Source: Chloranthus sessilifolius (Eukaryota; Streptophyta; Magnoliopsida; Chloranthales; Chloranthaceae). Taken from it: 64,000 nucleotides of DNA. The notes beneath the pieces were generated by a model. The model did not search any database. It was not told the DNA's origin and was given only the letters and a program-made list of their open reading frames with translations. Shown here piece after piece: positions 54,201 through 59,174 of this stretch. The DNA is taken from contig CM037586.1 of the NCBI GenBank assembly GCA_021018995.1, positions 6,236,328-6,300,327 of the forward strand, in the 5' to 3' direction. The position numbers were made by a program, and so were the translations under genes. How positions within the stretch are numbered: position 1 is the stretch's first letter; each line of letters begins with the position of its first letter.

Positions 54201-56574
54201 TAAGTGATAATGCAAAATCCTTTACACGCACACACACTACATGTATGAAGTTCGGACCAGGCTACATGAAAGCAATGCAATGTGCAGAGAGGAAGCAGAT
54301 GCTTATTAAACTTGGGGACTTAGTTATGGTACATCTTTGAGAGAGGTTTACAGCTGGAACATATAACAAATTTAAACATAAGAAAATTGGACTTTGTCAT
54401 ATACCCAAAAAAATTGGTAAAAAGCCTAGTACATAGATCTTCTGCATTATCTACAAATCTCTCCTACTTTGATATCTACAATCTTTGAGAGTATCCTGGT
54501 GACACTAGGGTCACAGGGAGCAATGTTCAAAGCAAGGAGCATACCAGTCAAAACCTGAGAGCATCAAGCATAAAGATCAAAGACATCCTTAATGTTTGCA
54601 CAGTAAGAACAAGCAGGCATTTACAGTCATTACTTGGTACAATGAAAATCGCTGCCTCACTTTGAAGTGTTATACTATATTTTAATGCAATGCTTTTCCT
54701 TTTCAGTAGATTTGTTTTTCATCAGAAGTTTGAGCATTATGGTGGAACCTTTACCCACAGTCAATGGGCCAATCCTCCTTTGATACTTTAAACATATAAA
54801 GATCTAAATTGACAAGGAATATATCATTTTTCTGCTGTACCCGTGTCTGTATGCATGTCCATGACCCTCTCATTTGTTTACCTTTTCATTGCATTCATTC
54901 AAGTAAACTTGGAGGATTATTCCAATCTGTTCGTCATTTTGTCTATTTCATTTATAATGTAGGGAGATGGCGATATCAGTGCCAAAATTTTTCCTTTCTT
55001 CAGGTGCTGCTATGTTACCACATCCTTCTAAGGTATTCCACCAGCCTTGTGCCGAGCAATTGCCTCTTTCATTTTTGTATTTAAAATATGACAGACAATT
55101 GCATAGCTCCTGTTATGCCAGTATTATTCAGATCCTTGTTGCTGCATCATGTAAACTTGCTCAAAAGGAAACAACAAGTTTAAGTATTTTTGTCGAAATG
55201 TTTCGCAGGCTTAAAATTATGCAAAATTATGTTATGATAGCTATTAGAATTACTTGGTTCCTGGAAATCGATTTGAACTTTATATTGCATTCGTATGATT
55301 ATTTATCATGCTTTATATTTTCAGAACAGAATAAAAAGGTGGCAATGTTGTTACAGTCCACCTCCATACAGGCATAGTTACCTATTTCTCCGATTTTTTT
55401 GAAAAATTCGTGAATAAGAACGAATTTGAGGTTCTGCGAATTAATCACGAATTATTCAAAAATTGAGTGTTTTTTTTTTAAATCCCAAATAATCACCAAT
55501 ATTTCACATATATTTCACGATTTTTCAATAAATTGTGATTTTTATATTTTTGAAACTTTTTTACACTTCTATTATTTATATTTTTTCTCTGTTTTTTTCC
55601 GAACATTTCCCCGAACTTGCCGAATTTTCCTGGATTTTTCCAAATTTTAACGTTGCCAAATTATTGCCGAACTCATCTTGGTGACTACACATACAGGCAC
55701 CTTTAATTTGTATGTACTTTTCTATGCTTTGTTATAACTGCTGATTTATATCTTATATAAGCTCAACAATCCTACAATTCCTGTCTTAGGTTTTAGTTAT
55801 CCAAATTATCATACAGGTCACCTTTTATTATGATGCAAGTCACGAATGAAATCAGGTTGGCAAACAGAAAGGGACCTATTGCAGCTTTTTTATAATTTAT
55901 ATTGCCTTGCGTAATTGTGTACTACAATTTAATTCCAACGTACAAAATATGCACATGTAATAATGGAAGTACGTCAAGATGGCTTTTGCATCTTTAGAAT
56001 CATGTCGTTCATTTAGTGACAATTAATGTAGTGCTCATTTTTCAATCCAATATTTGCACATAATCTGGTATATTAGTTACCTAGTTTAATTCCTTAATTG
56101 GAGAACTGATTAGTTTGCATCTTTATATTTTATTTATTTGATGACCTTTGAAGCTTTATAAATCGTATAAATGAGTAATATGGACTTTGACTTAAATAGG
56201 TATTATTTAGTTTTTGAAGATCTGGTGGTAGCTCTTGCTTGATATATGTTTTTGAAATATACATAGGAGATTGTAAACTTCCACAATATTGAAGTTACCG
56301 TTTTGAGGCAGTGCTACAATTTACTGTCATAAGTCATAACAATTCACTTAGTTACTAAGAAATTTTCACCAATTCTAGACGGGTTGTTTGTGTAATGATG
56401 ATTCATATGTATGCCAACTCTATTTTGATGTTCTCTTTGGAATGAAAAGAAATATGAAGGTCAGTAATATGGAATAATAATGCCAGGCATTGACAGGTGG
56501 GGAGGATGCTTTTTTTGTGGCATGTAAGAACTGGCTAGGTGTTGCTGATGGAGTTGGCCAGTGGTCACTTGAAG
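9570..56574 (+). CDS. BIPP2C1: PP2C-type protein phosphatase, BIPP2C1/PP2C62-like (5' part of gene, introns of 26 and 17 kb)
   Basis: This is the only host gene in the window. Six exons are seen (9570-9753, 9911-10743, 37100-37162, 37309-37445, 54980-55032, 56487-56574); the rest lies past 64000. The predicted order is a Ser/Arg-rich N-terminus resembling a plastid transit peptide, a long acidic Glu/Ser/Val-rich region, then the start of a PP2C domain with [14 protein letters not shown] and [10 protein letters not shown]. The GED and ADG acids are the usual metal-binding positions in this clade. From memory, rice BIPP2C1 and Arabidopsis PP2C62 (about 700 residues) have this architecture and these words; PP2C enzymes remove phosphate from Ser/Thr using Mg/Mn. 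Exons 1-4 give about 405 residues. The exon 4 to exon 5 phase does not fit, so a small exon or a different donor is missing. Function is inferred by family. Confidence 0.85.
9754..9910 (+). other. PP2C gene intron 1 (157 bp)
   Basis: Bounded by gtactct and tttcggcag. It contains an in-frame-looking ATG at 9817 that would give a hydrophobic leader ([16 protein letters not shown]) fused to the acidic region. That leader is T-rich intron sequence read through and is not needed once exon 1 is spliced to 9911. The pyrimidine-rich tract tttttgttcttcatcgtcgcc supports the acceptor. Confidence 0.65.
9898..10287 (+). repeat. 195-bp tandem duplication spanning an intron-exon border
   Basis: Copy 1 is 9898-10092 and copy 2 is 10093-10287; each begins gtgatttcggcag and ends actgttgca. 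The unit is 65 codons, so the frame is kept. The first 13 bp of each copy correspond to the end of intron 1, so copy 2 carries a second acceptor-like cag at 10105. Copy-to-copy differences (for example Asn-Glu to Lys-Glu, Pro to Arg) show that it is not an exact recent duplication. Confidence 0.85.
9911..10743 (+). CDS. BIPP2C1: PP2C gene exon 2 (acidic region with 65-residue duplication)
   Basis: The exon starts in phase 1 after tttcggcag and reads [15 protein letters not shown], then an acidic, Glu/Asp/Ser/Thr/Val-rich chain, likely disordered. The first 126 residues contain a tandem duplication ([15 protein letters not shown] twice, with [10 protein letters not shown] twice). Later short words recur: [21 protein letters not shown]. 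The frame stays open to the donor ACACCAATG|gttagc at 10743, phase 0, matching the phase-0 acceptor at 37100. The 3' boundary is the weakest part because gttagc is a poor donor. Confidence 0.75.
10743..10840 (+). repeat. 54-bp direct duplication at the exon 2 donor
   Basis: The words ggttagcacagaaattatcc and the following tttatttatttata occur at 10743 and again at 10797. The duplication copies the proposed exon 2 donor into the intron. Use of the second copy would add an in-frame stop, so the first is preferred. Confidence 0.7.
10841..11235 (+). other. Intron 2, proximal part without recognised elements
   Basis: No further exon with family similarity, and no element ends, were found before the hAT copy that starts at 11244. 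Confidence 0.45.
11244..14880 (-). mobile_element. hAT transposon copy A (DUF659 type), 3' end left, 5' end lost
   Basis: The left boundary is the terminal repeat catagatcaaattctcgg, a diverged form of catggatcaaaatctcg seen in the other copies. The right boundary is uncertain: homology with copy B in the opposite direction begins near 14555/15049, and the 5' terminal repeat was not found. The element carries the broken transposase described separately. It lies in intron 2 of the phosphatase gene, antisense to it. Confidence 0.7.
11530..14545 (-). pseudogene. hAT transposase, DUF659 type, copy A (broken)
   Basis: Reading right to left: a BED-type zinc finger near 14420-14540 ([10 protein letters not shown], then [12 protein letters not shown] and LQEHLAG) for DNA binding; a DUF659 region at 13560-14160 ([47 protein letters not shown]); and an open piece at 12922-13551 with the conserved AANYKAAG and [13 protein letters not shown], part of the catalytic fold. 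The dimerisation exon present in copies B and C (around their SNCERNWS and [10 protein letters not shown] words) is missing, apparently by a deletion of about 320 bp near 12450. A Gly/Asp-rich tail (12000-12330) and an aromatic C-terminal tail (11530-12000) follow. Stops and frameshifts make it non-functional. Confidence 0.8.
15547..17307 (-). mobile_element. Solo LTR (gypsy-like), minus orientation, perfect 5-bp duplication
   Basis: Read on the minus strand it starts TGATGAGGGACGTCAAGATC (17307) and ends TCCAGCGTCA (15547). It is flanked by catac on both sides (15542-15546, 17308-17312). The unoccupied target, tcatacccaa, is preserved in hAT copy A. The LTR has a TATA-like gcctcctatataaag on the minus strand and the GGTGTGAAGCC repeats shared with the LTR at 38029-40385. 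A second solo LTR (15607-16449) sits inside it. Without that, it is about 0.9 kb. A (TA)n run and cgatcgatcga palindromes occur near 17040-17150. Confidence 0.85.
15607..16449 (+). mobile_element. Solo LTR nested in a solo LTR, plus orientation
   Basis: The element starts tgacggggaacgtcaagag and ends cccgcgtca, with perfect 5-bp flanks ttagg (15602-15606 and 16450-16454). It contains a TATA box (cctatatatagcgg near 15830) and the word gtttggtgtgaggccaagg, shared with the related LTRs. At 843 bp it is a solo LTR left by recombination between two LTRs. It inserted into the older, opposite-facing LTR. An A-run (about 15627-15650) lies near its start. Confidence 0.85.
19641..19869. mobile_element. 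hAT-type MITE (GATACG-palindrome family), copy 2, in its own coding relative
   Basis: The ends are catggatcaaaatatcg and gcattttgatctatg. Flanks are perfect 8-bp copies of gatggagg (19633-19640, 19870-19877). The empty site tgatggaggtacttt is present in hAT copies A and C. The terminal repeats match those of the coding transposon it interrupts. The interior is almost wholly made of cgatacgtatcg-type palindromes and their gaacgatacattcaatgtatcg variants. It is non-coding. Confidence 0.9.
20275..23832 (-). pseudogene. LINE ORF2: endonuclease and reverse transcriptase (broken)
   Basis: On the minus strand it starts [19 protein letters not shown] at about 23823, just after the end of ORF1. An AP-endonuclease-like domain follows ([24 protein letters not shown] near 23400, RFTWSN). 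The long open part 22284-23453 covers the endonuclease end and the linker. Reverse-transcriptase motifs follow: [40 protein letters not shown] and the catalytic QYADD near 21763-21777. After [10 protein letters not shown] comes a C-terminal zinc-binding region ([27 protein letters not shown] near 20560-20680). There is no RNase H domain. Several stops and frameshifts prevent expression of one chain. The enzyme would nick target DNA and prime reverse transcription there. Confidence 0.85.
23856..26398 (-). pseudogene. LINE ORF1 with RanBP2-like zinc finger at its start (broken)
   Basis: On the minus strand the first codons after 26398 read [10 protein letters not shown], then [19 protein letters not shown], matching the W-x-C-x2-C-x3-N-F-x2-R-x2-C layout of RanBP2-type zinc fingers. 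The last CxxC is altered here (CHRYGC). A G-run at 25994-26009 shifts the frame. The middle resembles the substrate-binding part of plant LINE ORF1, and the C-terminal piece (23856-24467) ends [16 protein letters not shown], nearly the same as the second LINE at 28880-28930. ORF1 proteins bind LINE RNA; the role of the finger is not known. Confidence 0.7.
27000..28978 (+). pseudogene. ORF1 remnant of the second LINE
   Basis: Several short frames read in the ORF1 order. The last recognisable segment is [14 protein letters not shown], then an Ala/Gly/Lys/Arg-rich stretch and [16 protein letters not shown], parallel to the end of the other LINE's ORF1. Frameshifts are frequent. The zinc-finger start seen in the other copy was not found here. 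Confidence 0.55.
30276..30490. mobile_element. hAT-type MITE (GATACG-palindrome family), copy 3
   Basis: The ends are catgggataaaatctcgg and gatattttgacccatg, with perfect 8-bp flanks ctcgctag (30268-30275, 30491-30498). The interior repeats cgatacgtatcg, ccgatatgtatcgg and caatgtatcg. It sits in the reverse-transcriptase region of the second LINE, so it is younger than that LINE. It is 215 bp and non-coding. Confidence 0.85.
30513..32735 (-). mobile_element. Solo-LTR-like element, minus orientation, carrying a hAT insertion
   Basis: The minus strand would start TGATGAGTGTTGAAATATG (32735) and include the word ttcacaccctaaaaccc, common near the start of plant gypsy LTRs. The left end near 30513 reads tgtagtgtaatgagtgtg with a nearby acgaggtcaatccaac, also typical of this LTR group. 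Flanks tgtac and tcgac are only 3/5 alike. It interrupts LINE ORF2, whose reading resumes at about 32745. Subtracting the 849-bp hAT element leaves about 1.37 kb. No gag or pol was seen. Confidence 0.5.
31370..32218. mobile_element. Non-autonomous hAT element with CGCTTAAGCG-type palindromes, 849 bp
   Basis: The ends cactgttgtcataagc and atttgacaacaatg form inverted repeats. The flanks acgctccc (31362-31369, 32219-32226) are a perfect 8-bp duplication. The left part repeats gcttaagcgatt, cttatgcgatt, gcgatcgcataagcc and gtatgtgatcgcata, which pair with each other and with the right end (cgcttaggcc). Such subterminal motif clusters are where hAT transposases bind. The centre has an AT-rich, frame-poor stretch. 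It shares end sequence and style with 59474-60152. Confidence 0.85.
34178..35505 (-). mobile_element. 5'-truncated LINE with an RNase H domain
   Basis: On the minus strand the tail ends accaacaattatttatc then an A-run (34178-34190). The coding remnant upstream is described separately. Nothing of its reverse transcriptase remains, so it is strongly 5'-truncated, as most LINE insertions are. Target duplications were not found. Confidence 0.7.
34290..35480 (-). pseudogene. LINE ORF2 C-terminus: zinc region and RNase H
   Basis: Minus strand: 35200-35424 reads [19 protein letters not shown] and [19 protein letters not shown], the region before the zinc-binding part. 35027-35278 has [23 protein letters not shown] (the third and fourth zinc ligands changed). 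34500-34735 reads [37 protein letters not shown] and [14 protein letters not shown], an RNase H fold with the Asp, Glu and Asp of the active site recognisable. The L1-type LINEs elsewhere in this window lack RNase H, so this is another lineage. Frameshifts and stops are present. Confidence 0.75.
35510..36580 (+). other. Intron 2, distal part without recognised elements
   Basis: AT-rich intron sequence. I saw no supportable exon, RNA gene or element ends. Confidence 0.4.
36586..37082 (+). repeat. 246-bp tandem duplication just upstream of exon 3
   Basis: The unit beginning ggaggagct (36586 and 36832) is repeated once. Shared words include cttatattttaatttttagccc, ggaatggttgcatggaaaatcac, agacttcatct and cttttcatgattcttttgt. 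Copy 2 runs up to the pyrimidine tract of the exon 3 acceptor. The copies are about 85% alike by eye. Confidence 0.7.
37100..37162 (+). CDS. BIPP2C1: PP2C gene exon 3
   Basis: Bounded by ttttctcattttcag and |gtcttg. The 63 bp encode 21 residues ([18 protein letters not shown] and so on), acidic like exon 2, in phase 0 at both ends. The exon is supported by its splice sites, its open frame and its acidic composition, not by a recognised motif. Confidence 0.6.
37309..37445 (+). CDS. BIPP2C1: PP2C gene exon 4
   Basis: Acceptor atgttgtttgcag and donor AATTG|gtatgctt are both good. The frame reads [20 protein letters not shown] and [20 protein letters not shown], continuing in phase 0 from exon 3. 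The strong donor leaves phase 2, which does not fit exon 5 (which needs phase 1). Either an unseen exon lies in the 17-kb intron or a different donor is used, for example GTCAAAG|gttctg, which leaves phase 1. Confidence 0.55.
37700..38028 (-). mobile_element. Left part of an LTR-like element interrupted by a gypsy element
   Basis: The sequence gtgcacaagttcgtggaactagggcaagtac with gaacctcagggattactcg is characteristic of a group of plant LTRs. It appears to continue at about 40965-41951, where the minus-strand LTR start TGATAGGTCTCAG lies. The left boundary is uncertain. It belongs to intron 4 of the phosphatase gene. Confidence 0.4.
38160..38345 (+). repeat. Direct repeats with CGATCGATCGA palindromes
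   Basis: The unit agtcgatcgatcgagctcagacagtcgatcgatcgattgaaggcagaggct, followed by agtttgagcgagcttatattttctc, occurs twice in tandem (from 38170 and 38250) and a third start follows at 38329. It lies in the U3 part of the gypsy LTR. Confidence 0.75.
38384..38541. repeat. Two (TA)n microsatellites
   Basis: Alternating TA runs at 38384-38445 and 38500-38541, separated by a block with cgatcgatcg. They lie in the U3 part of the gypsy LTR. Long TA runs are prone to length errors in sequencing. Confidence 0.9.
38744..39820. mobile_element. GC-box-ended DNA element inserted in the gypsy LTR
   Basis: The left end caatgttcttaaaatcgtcgggcggg and the right end gcccgggcggtcgccctagccgattttcg are imperfect inverted repeats containing gggcg/cgccc blocks. 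Homologous LTRs lack this block: the LTR reads from gagagcttgcttttg directly towards gacttgcgaagagttttcaatcg. Inside are poly-A/G-rich stretches, a C-run/A-run (39620-39660) and TA tracts. The C(A)ATGTT start recalls the hAT ends at 31370 and 59474; no clear target duplication was found. Confidence 0.5.
40388..40401 (+). other. Primer-binding site of the gypsy element
   Basis: tggtgtcaaagctc resembles the common plant retrotransposon site tggtatcagagctc, complementary to the 3' end of initiator methionine tRNA. It lies 2-3 bases after the LTR end and about 115 bp before the gag start codon. Confidence 0.65.
40516..40961 (+). pseudogene. Gypsy gag fragment
   Basis: The start codon at 40516 reads [17 protein letters not shown] and soon stops. 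A second frame from 40662 includes [21 protein letters not shown] and [16 protein letters not shown], the conserved core of the retrotransposon gag domain. The sequence breaks off at about 40961 and continues as unrelated LTR-like DNA, so the rest of gag, pol and the 3' LTR are missing. Confidence 0.75.
40965..43950 (-). mobile_element. 3' part of a gypsy-like element on the minus strand
   Basis: At 41952-41963 the minus strand has agctttgggggag, a polypurine tract, followed directly by TGATAGGTCTCAG (from 41951 leftward), the start of a 3' LTR. To the right (41964-43950) lies non-coding internal sequence of the type found before the 3' LTR of large gypsy elements; it has T-rich and C-rich runs but no preserved reading frame. 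The LTR itself runs left to 40965 and probably resumes at 37700-38028 across the nested gypsy element. Confidence 0.5.
43951..45432 (-). mobile_element. 5' LTR, primer site and leader of another gypsy element (minus)
   Basis: On the minus strand the LTR starts TGTGACGACCTAGACCC (45432), a start common in chromovirus-type gypsy elements. It has a TATA-like ggctataaattcaagg near 45205 and ends near 44264, followed by ttggtgtcaga (44254-44263), a primer-binding site close to tggtatcagag. A short gag-leader-like piece reaches 43951. A long (TA)n run (44641-44700) and an AT-rich block lie inside the LTR. No pol was found. Confidence 0.55.
44641..44700. repeat. (TA)n microsatellite
   Basis: About 55 bases of alternating TA with one interruption (tatacatatata). 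It is within the minus-strand LTR. Confidence 0.9.
45450..47148 (-). pseudogene. Copia polyprotein fragment (protease, integrase, RT start)
   Basis: Reading right to left: a protease remnant at about 47060-47140 ([15 protein letters not shown], where the active Asp-Ser-Gly region is damaged); a GAG-pre-integrase region near 46640-46760; the integrase core at 46178-46620 ([51 protein letters not shown]), where the catalytic Asp of the usual RSDNGGEY word is replaced; then the reverse-transcriptase start at 45450-45740 (a broken LDIKNAFLH word, [12 protein letters not shown]). Frameshifts separate the parts. It is cut at its N-terminal side by an LTR at 47149. Confidence 0.8.
47149..48086 (+). 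mobile_element. Gypsy-type LTR (probably solo)
   Basis: It starts tgagagttggagaagacc and ends gtttgtcctgcgtca. It shares agcctatataaagaca (TATA region), gagttttcaatcgaaagagcg, the tgaactagatcgaaa word and the ending with the LTR at 38029-40385, and is close in length (938 bp) to the solo LTRs at 15.5-17.3 kb. No primer site or gag follows. Flanks tacca and ggtta do not match, so the left boundary may be off or the flank was lost. Confidence 0.55.
48155..48350. repeat. (TA)n tracts within an 84-bp tandem duplication
   Basis: The unit (TA)n-catttataaagttttattggcatcc-caattatattagcacac occurs at 48160-48262 and 48264-48345. The two copies differ by single bases (tcctc/ccccc) and by the length of the TA run. 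Confidence 0.8.
49500..52620 (+). pseudogene. Copia gag-pol remnant of the nested element
   Basis: In order: a gag zinc-knuckle-like word ([19 protein letters not shown], 49605-49660); a protease active-site word with intact Asp-Ser-Gly ([12 protein letters not shown], 49913-49950); integrase with [32 protein letters not shown] and [15 protein letters not shown] (50590-50820); its C-terminal half (51000-51130); and reverse transcriptase with [21 protein letters not shown] (52158-52220). Frameshifts and stops occur between and within these. Copia elements copy themselves through an RNA intermediate made from the LTR promoter. Confidence 0.8.
51328..51615. mobile_element. hAT-type MITE (GATACG-palindrome family), copy 4
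   Basis: The ends catggtatcaaaactcgg and atcgagtttgataccttg are inverted repeats. The flanks ataactgt (51320-51327) and atcacagt (51616-51623) are 6/8 alike. The interior repeats ccgatactt, gcgatacgtatatg, gatatcgatatcaccgat and taccgtatcc words. It lies between the integrase and reverse-transcriptase parts of the nested copia, so it is younger than that element. Confidence 0.75.
53778..53965 (+). mobile_element. 3' LTR of the older copia element
   Basis: A purine tract (cttgagggggaaca, 53764-53777) is followed by tgttagtgtgtattttt. The LTR has a TATA-poor, T-rich body (ttttatcttttcttgttcttg) and probably ends near cttcaaca (53965). It differs from the short LTRs of the nested element. Confidence 0.55.
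54028..54425 (+). pseudogene. Gypsy integrase C-terminal fragment
   Basis: The broken frame reads [30 protein letters not shown], then [17 protein letters not shown] and [29 protein letters not shown]. This is the end of the integrase core plus the domain after it in chromovirus-type gypsy elements (typically LPLAEYAYN and GDLVMVHL). Stops interrupt it. No LTR or other gypsy pol region adjoins it. Confidence 0.75.
54426..54979 (+). other. Intron 4, distal part
   Basis: No element ends or coding remnants were recognised. It ends in the acceptor for exon 5 (gatggcgatatcag). The 50-bp tract before that acceptor is only moderately pyrimidine-rich, so the acceptor is defined mostly by the conserved protein words that follow. 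Confidence 0.45.
54980..55032 (+). CDS. BIPP2C1: PP2C gene exon 5 (start of phosphatase domain)
   Basis: The 53-bp exon reads (x)[17 protein letters not shown] and ends at AAG|gtattcc in phase 0. The words [13 protein letters not shown] are, from memory, shared with rice BIPP2C1 at the beginning of its catalytic domain. A stronger-looking acceptor inside (ttcctttcttcag|GT, at 55003) would remove PKFFLSS; I prefer the longer form because those residues are conserved in the family. Confidence 0.75.
55373..55689. mobile_element. hAT-type MITE in intron 5
   Basis: The ends catagttacc and ggtgactaca are inverted repeats. Perfect 8-bp flanks catacagg lie at 55365-55372 and 55690-55697. The interior is AT-rich with repeated gaatt/aattc, cacgaatt and ccgaac words (cgaatttgagg, cgaattaatcacgaatt, cgaacatttccccgaacttgccgaa). 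Its ends differ from the GATACG family, so it is another hAT lineage. It is 317 bp and non-coding. Confidence 0.75.
55698..56486 (+). other. Intron 5, distal part
   Basis: No element ends or exons recognised. It ends in gaataataatgccag before exon 6. Confidence 0.5.
56487..56574 (+). CDS. BIPP2C1: PP2C gene exon 6 (metal-binding motifs)
   Basis: The 88-bp exon reads [16 protein letters not shown] and [14 protein letters not shown] in phase 0, joining exon 5 to give [14 protein letters not shown]. The donor is GAAG|gtaatc, phase 1. GGEDA and VADGVGQWS are the two N-terminal acidic motifs that hold the catalytic metal ions in BIPP2C1-type phosphatases. The next expected residues (from memory, GINxGLYARELM) were not found before 64000, so the next exon lies beyond the window. 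Confidence 0.9.
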
Positions 56575-56931
56575 GTAATCAGTCTGTAAAGATAGTGTAC
56601 ATATACAAGACCACCATTCCAATTCACCAATCTCCCCCCCTCCCCCTCTCCTCCCTGTTTTGTAATTGAGTAATTGGTTAAATATCAATGCTATCTTCTT
56701 GTTCATTTGATATTCCTATGCGATCATGATGAATTTTCTGTAAAAATTGCCTTAATTTTTTATTTAACATAAACCTTTTATCAGAGCTACCTTATCTAGA
56801 ACTCATTCTATGCCAGGTCCAACTGGGTTCAGTACTTGATAACAAAATTTCATGGCCCATTTTTATTTTCCATTTCAGTCTACAGATCTCAAAATGGAAC
56901 TACACACACACACACACACACACCCACCCAC

Positions 56932-56976
<45 letters not shown>

Positions 56977-57420
56977 CTTTATCACATAATTGTTACAATT
57001 TAATTAGTGCTGTCATATCTTCCCATTTTATTCATCCTTCAATAAAGATGTCCATGGAGCCAAAATTACTAAAGATGTCCCATTAAAATGAGCCCATGTA
57101 TGAAAGTAAGGCTCATACTCCCTCAACTATATATTATTTTCACGAAATATAGCAATCTATACGTCGACTGAAAGCTATTTTGAGTACTTCCCGTGAATGT
57201 GACTTCCATAGCATGTTGAAGTCTTTAACCTTTCTATGACCCGTTTGATATTAGGATCAGTATCTCATGACCTAATTAATATTTTATAATTGTAACTGTA
57301 TTTATGAGTATAGTGCTGCCCTCATTAATTGAATACACCCGAGGTCGCACGTAAATAGAACCGTACAAATTATGTTTGCTATAATGACTATTGTATAATT
57401 TAATTTATATAGGAAAATAG
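56575..57420 (+). other. Intron 6, proximal part, with CA/TA microsatellite
   Basis: A (CA)n-(CCCA)n-(TA)n compound microsatellite lies at 56902-56972 (acacacacac, cacccaccca, then tatatata). C-rich ccccccctccccctctcc lies at 56634-56651. Otherwise no exon, RNA gene or element ends were seen. Confidence 0.55.
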
Positions 57421-57424
57421 ACCA

Positions 57425-57612
57425 AGGTACACATGGAGCTCCACGTGGCACCCAAAACATGTTTTTCGTGCTAGCATTGTCTAGAGCATTGAAAAAAAAT
57501 TTTAAAATAAAAACTCCAATTGATCAATCTCCTTTTTTACCGACACTACCTGCTGGAACACCATGTGGCACCAATCAGTGTTTTGGGTGCCACGTGGAGG
57601 TTGGCTTCCCTA
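57425..57612. mobile_element. MITE with ccacgtggcaccc ends
   Basis: The left part acatggagctccacgtggcacccaaaaca and the right part tgttttgggtgccacgtggaggttggc are inverted repeats of about 25 bp. Nested in the right half is another ccatgtggcacc. No clean target duplication was found, so the superfamily is left open. It is non-coding. Confidence 0.55.
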
Positions 57613-58415
57613 GCCTACTTGAGCCTGCCCCAACCAGCTAGGGTAGGGCTACGGCTGGGCATATCAAAGGCCGCCTAAGGTAGGGCGGGCTAGGACCTTG
57701 CCTTGGCACCCCGGGTTGGGGTAGGTCTTACAGTGGCTCAGTCCTGACCTGACCCGTTGACAGCCCTAATTTTATCAACCTTAATAAAACAACTTCCAAT
57801 GGGTGATTTGCTTCAGCTGTCTTGACAATTTGTAGTGATTCTCATATGGTCTTTTGTTCCTTCTCTTTTTATCTTGTAATCTCCTCCCGTCAATTTCAGT
57901 AATAGTATTGAAGAAGCCAATATACCAATGATACTTATAATTGGCTCTCATCAAGAATCTTCTATATGAAGTTTGTGACTTTGTGTGATTTTCTTATTAT
58001 ATTGTTCGAGTTTCTGGTGAAATTGCTACAATTTTTTGTACTTTTAGCACTGAATCCTACTGGGAAGTTCACTTCTATCAAAACATGTCGTGCTAATTGA
58101 TCAATCTCCTTATTCAAATCTTGAAGAAATTGGTGCATTTGTTCTTTATGACCACATATTTGACAAATCCTAGCTTCCATCGTCAAACTTGCTCTTATAC
58201 GGAATGCTGTAGGAGAATTTGAGAACTCTTGATCTTTCTCTAGTAAAATTTTCCACTCTTCAAGTTATCATTGTATTTCAAAAGTAATGGAAGCAGGTAT
58301 TTCAAAACTAAGGGCATCTGATCTTGAATTCATTCCATGTGTCATGACACAGATTTGTTTTATTTTTTGATGCCGATTGCCTAGAAGAATGTTGCCTTTG
58401 GTAGGATCATTATTC
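57613..58415. other. Unassigned intronic sequence
   Basis: A GC-richer stretch (57600-57760) repeats ggtagggc/gggctagg words and may be a diverged repeat. The rest is AT-rich with no supported feature. A minus-strand 74-codon frame at 57962-58186 resembles no family I know. Confidence 0.35.
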
Positions 58416-58419
58416 ATCA

Positions 58420-58930
58420 TCGTCGCCGTTATCATCATCAGCATCATCATCATATCCTTATCCCATTTATTTAGGGTCTGGTTCTTTCGAGTCTATTTCT
58501 CCACACCTTTTTGTCTAACACTATGCTCTTTGTAACTTTGCAATCCTCCATGTCATTTCTCACTACTTCCGTCCGATTGTTCACTGATCTTGCTCATCTC
58601 CTACTTCCTCTGCTTGTAACATTTCGATCCTTCATAGAGGGTTTGTTTCTGACCTCCGTTGAACATACCTGAAGCATCTCAAAGGAAATTTTGTAATTTT
58701 ACCCTTATAGGTGCCACTCTCAAATTTCTTCTTATGTCCTCATTCCTAATTTTATCCTTTCTTGTTGACCCATTCACTCATCGTAACAGTCACATCTCAG
58801 CCCATGAATCTATTTTCGCATCGCTTTTTTGTAGCCCAACATTCTGCACCATATGGTATGATAGGTCTTACTGTTGTCTTATAAAATGTCCCTTCAATCA
58901 AAGCGGACCTCTTGGATTCTGGTCTTTTGA
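58420..58930 (-). mobile_element. 3' end of an RTE-type LINE
   Basis: On the minus strand the frame reads ALIEGTFYKTTVRPIIPYGAECW (58895-58830), then broken versions of the words expected after it, including a RNED-like stretch followed by RRNLRVAP, and a threonine/arginine-rich end. The tail is (ATG)n, gatgatgatgctgatgatgataacg at 58420-58455. The YKT..RP..LYGAECW word and a (TGATGA)n tail are typical of plant RTE LINEs. It is 5'-truncated and full of stops. Confidence 0.7.
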
Positions 58931-59174
58931 CTCACTAGGGCTAACTCCCATTTGGTAGGAAAGAAATTTTTAGGATAGAGTTCTTTCAACATCTGCTGGA
59001 TCGAGATTTTGGTTAAATCCAGTTTCTACTCGATCAATGCCCATTTTGAAACCCATCCACTCCGTTCTGTAGGAGCTGGTGGGAAAATTGCTATGAGAAA
59101 AAAGGATTCTACCTCTTTGTCCAGGATTGGTATTAGGTGGATGGGACCATGCACTGCCTGTGGTGCACAGGTCA

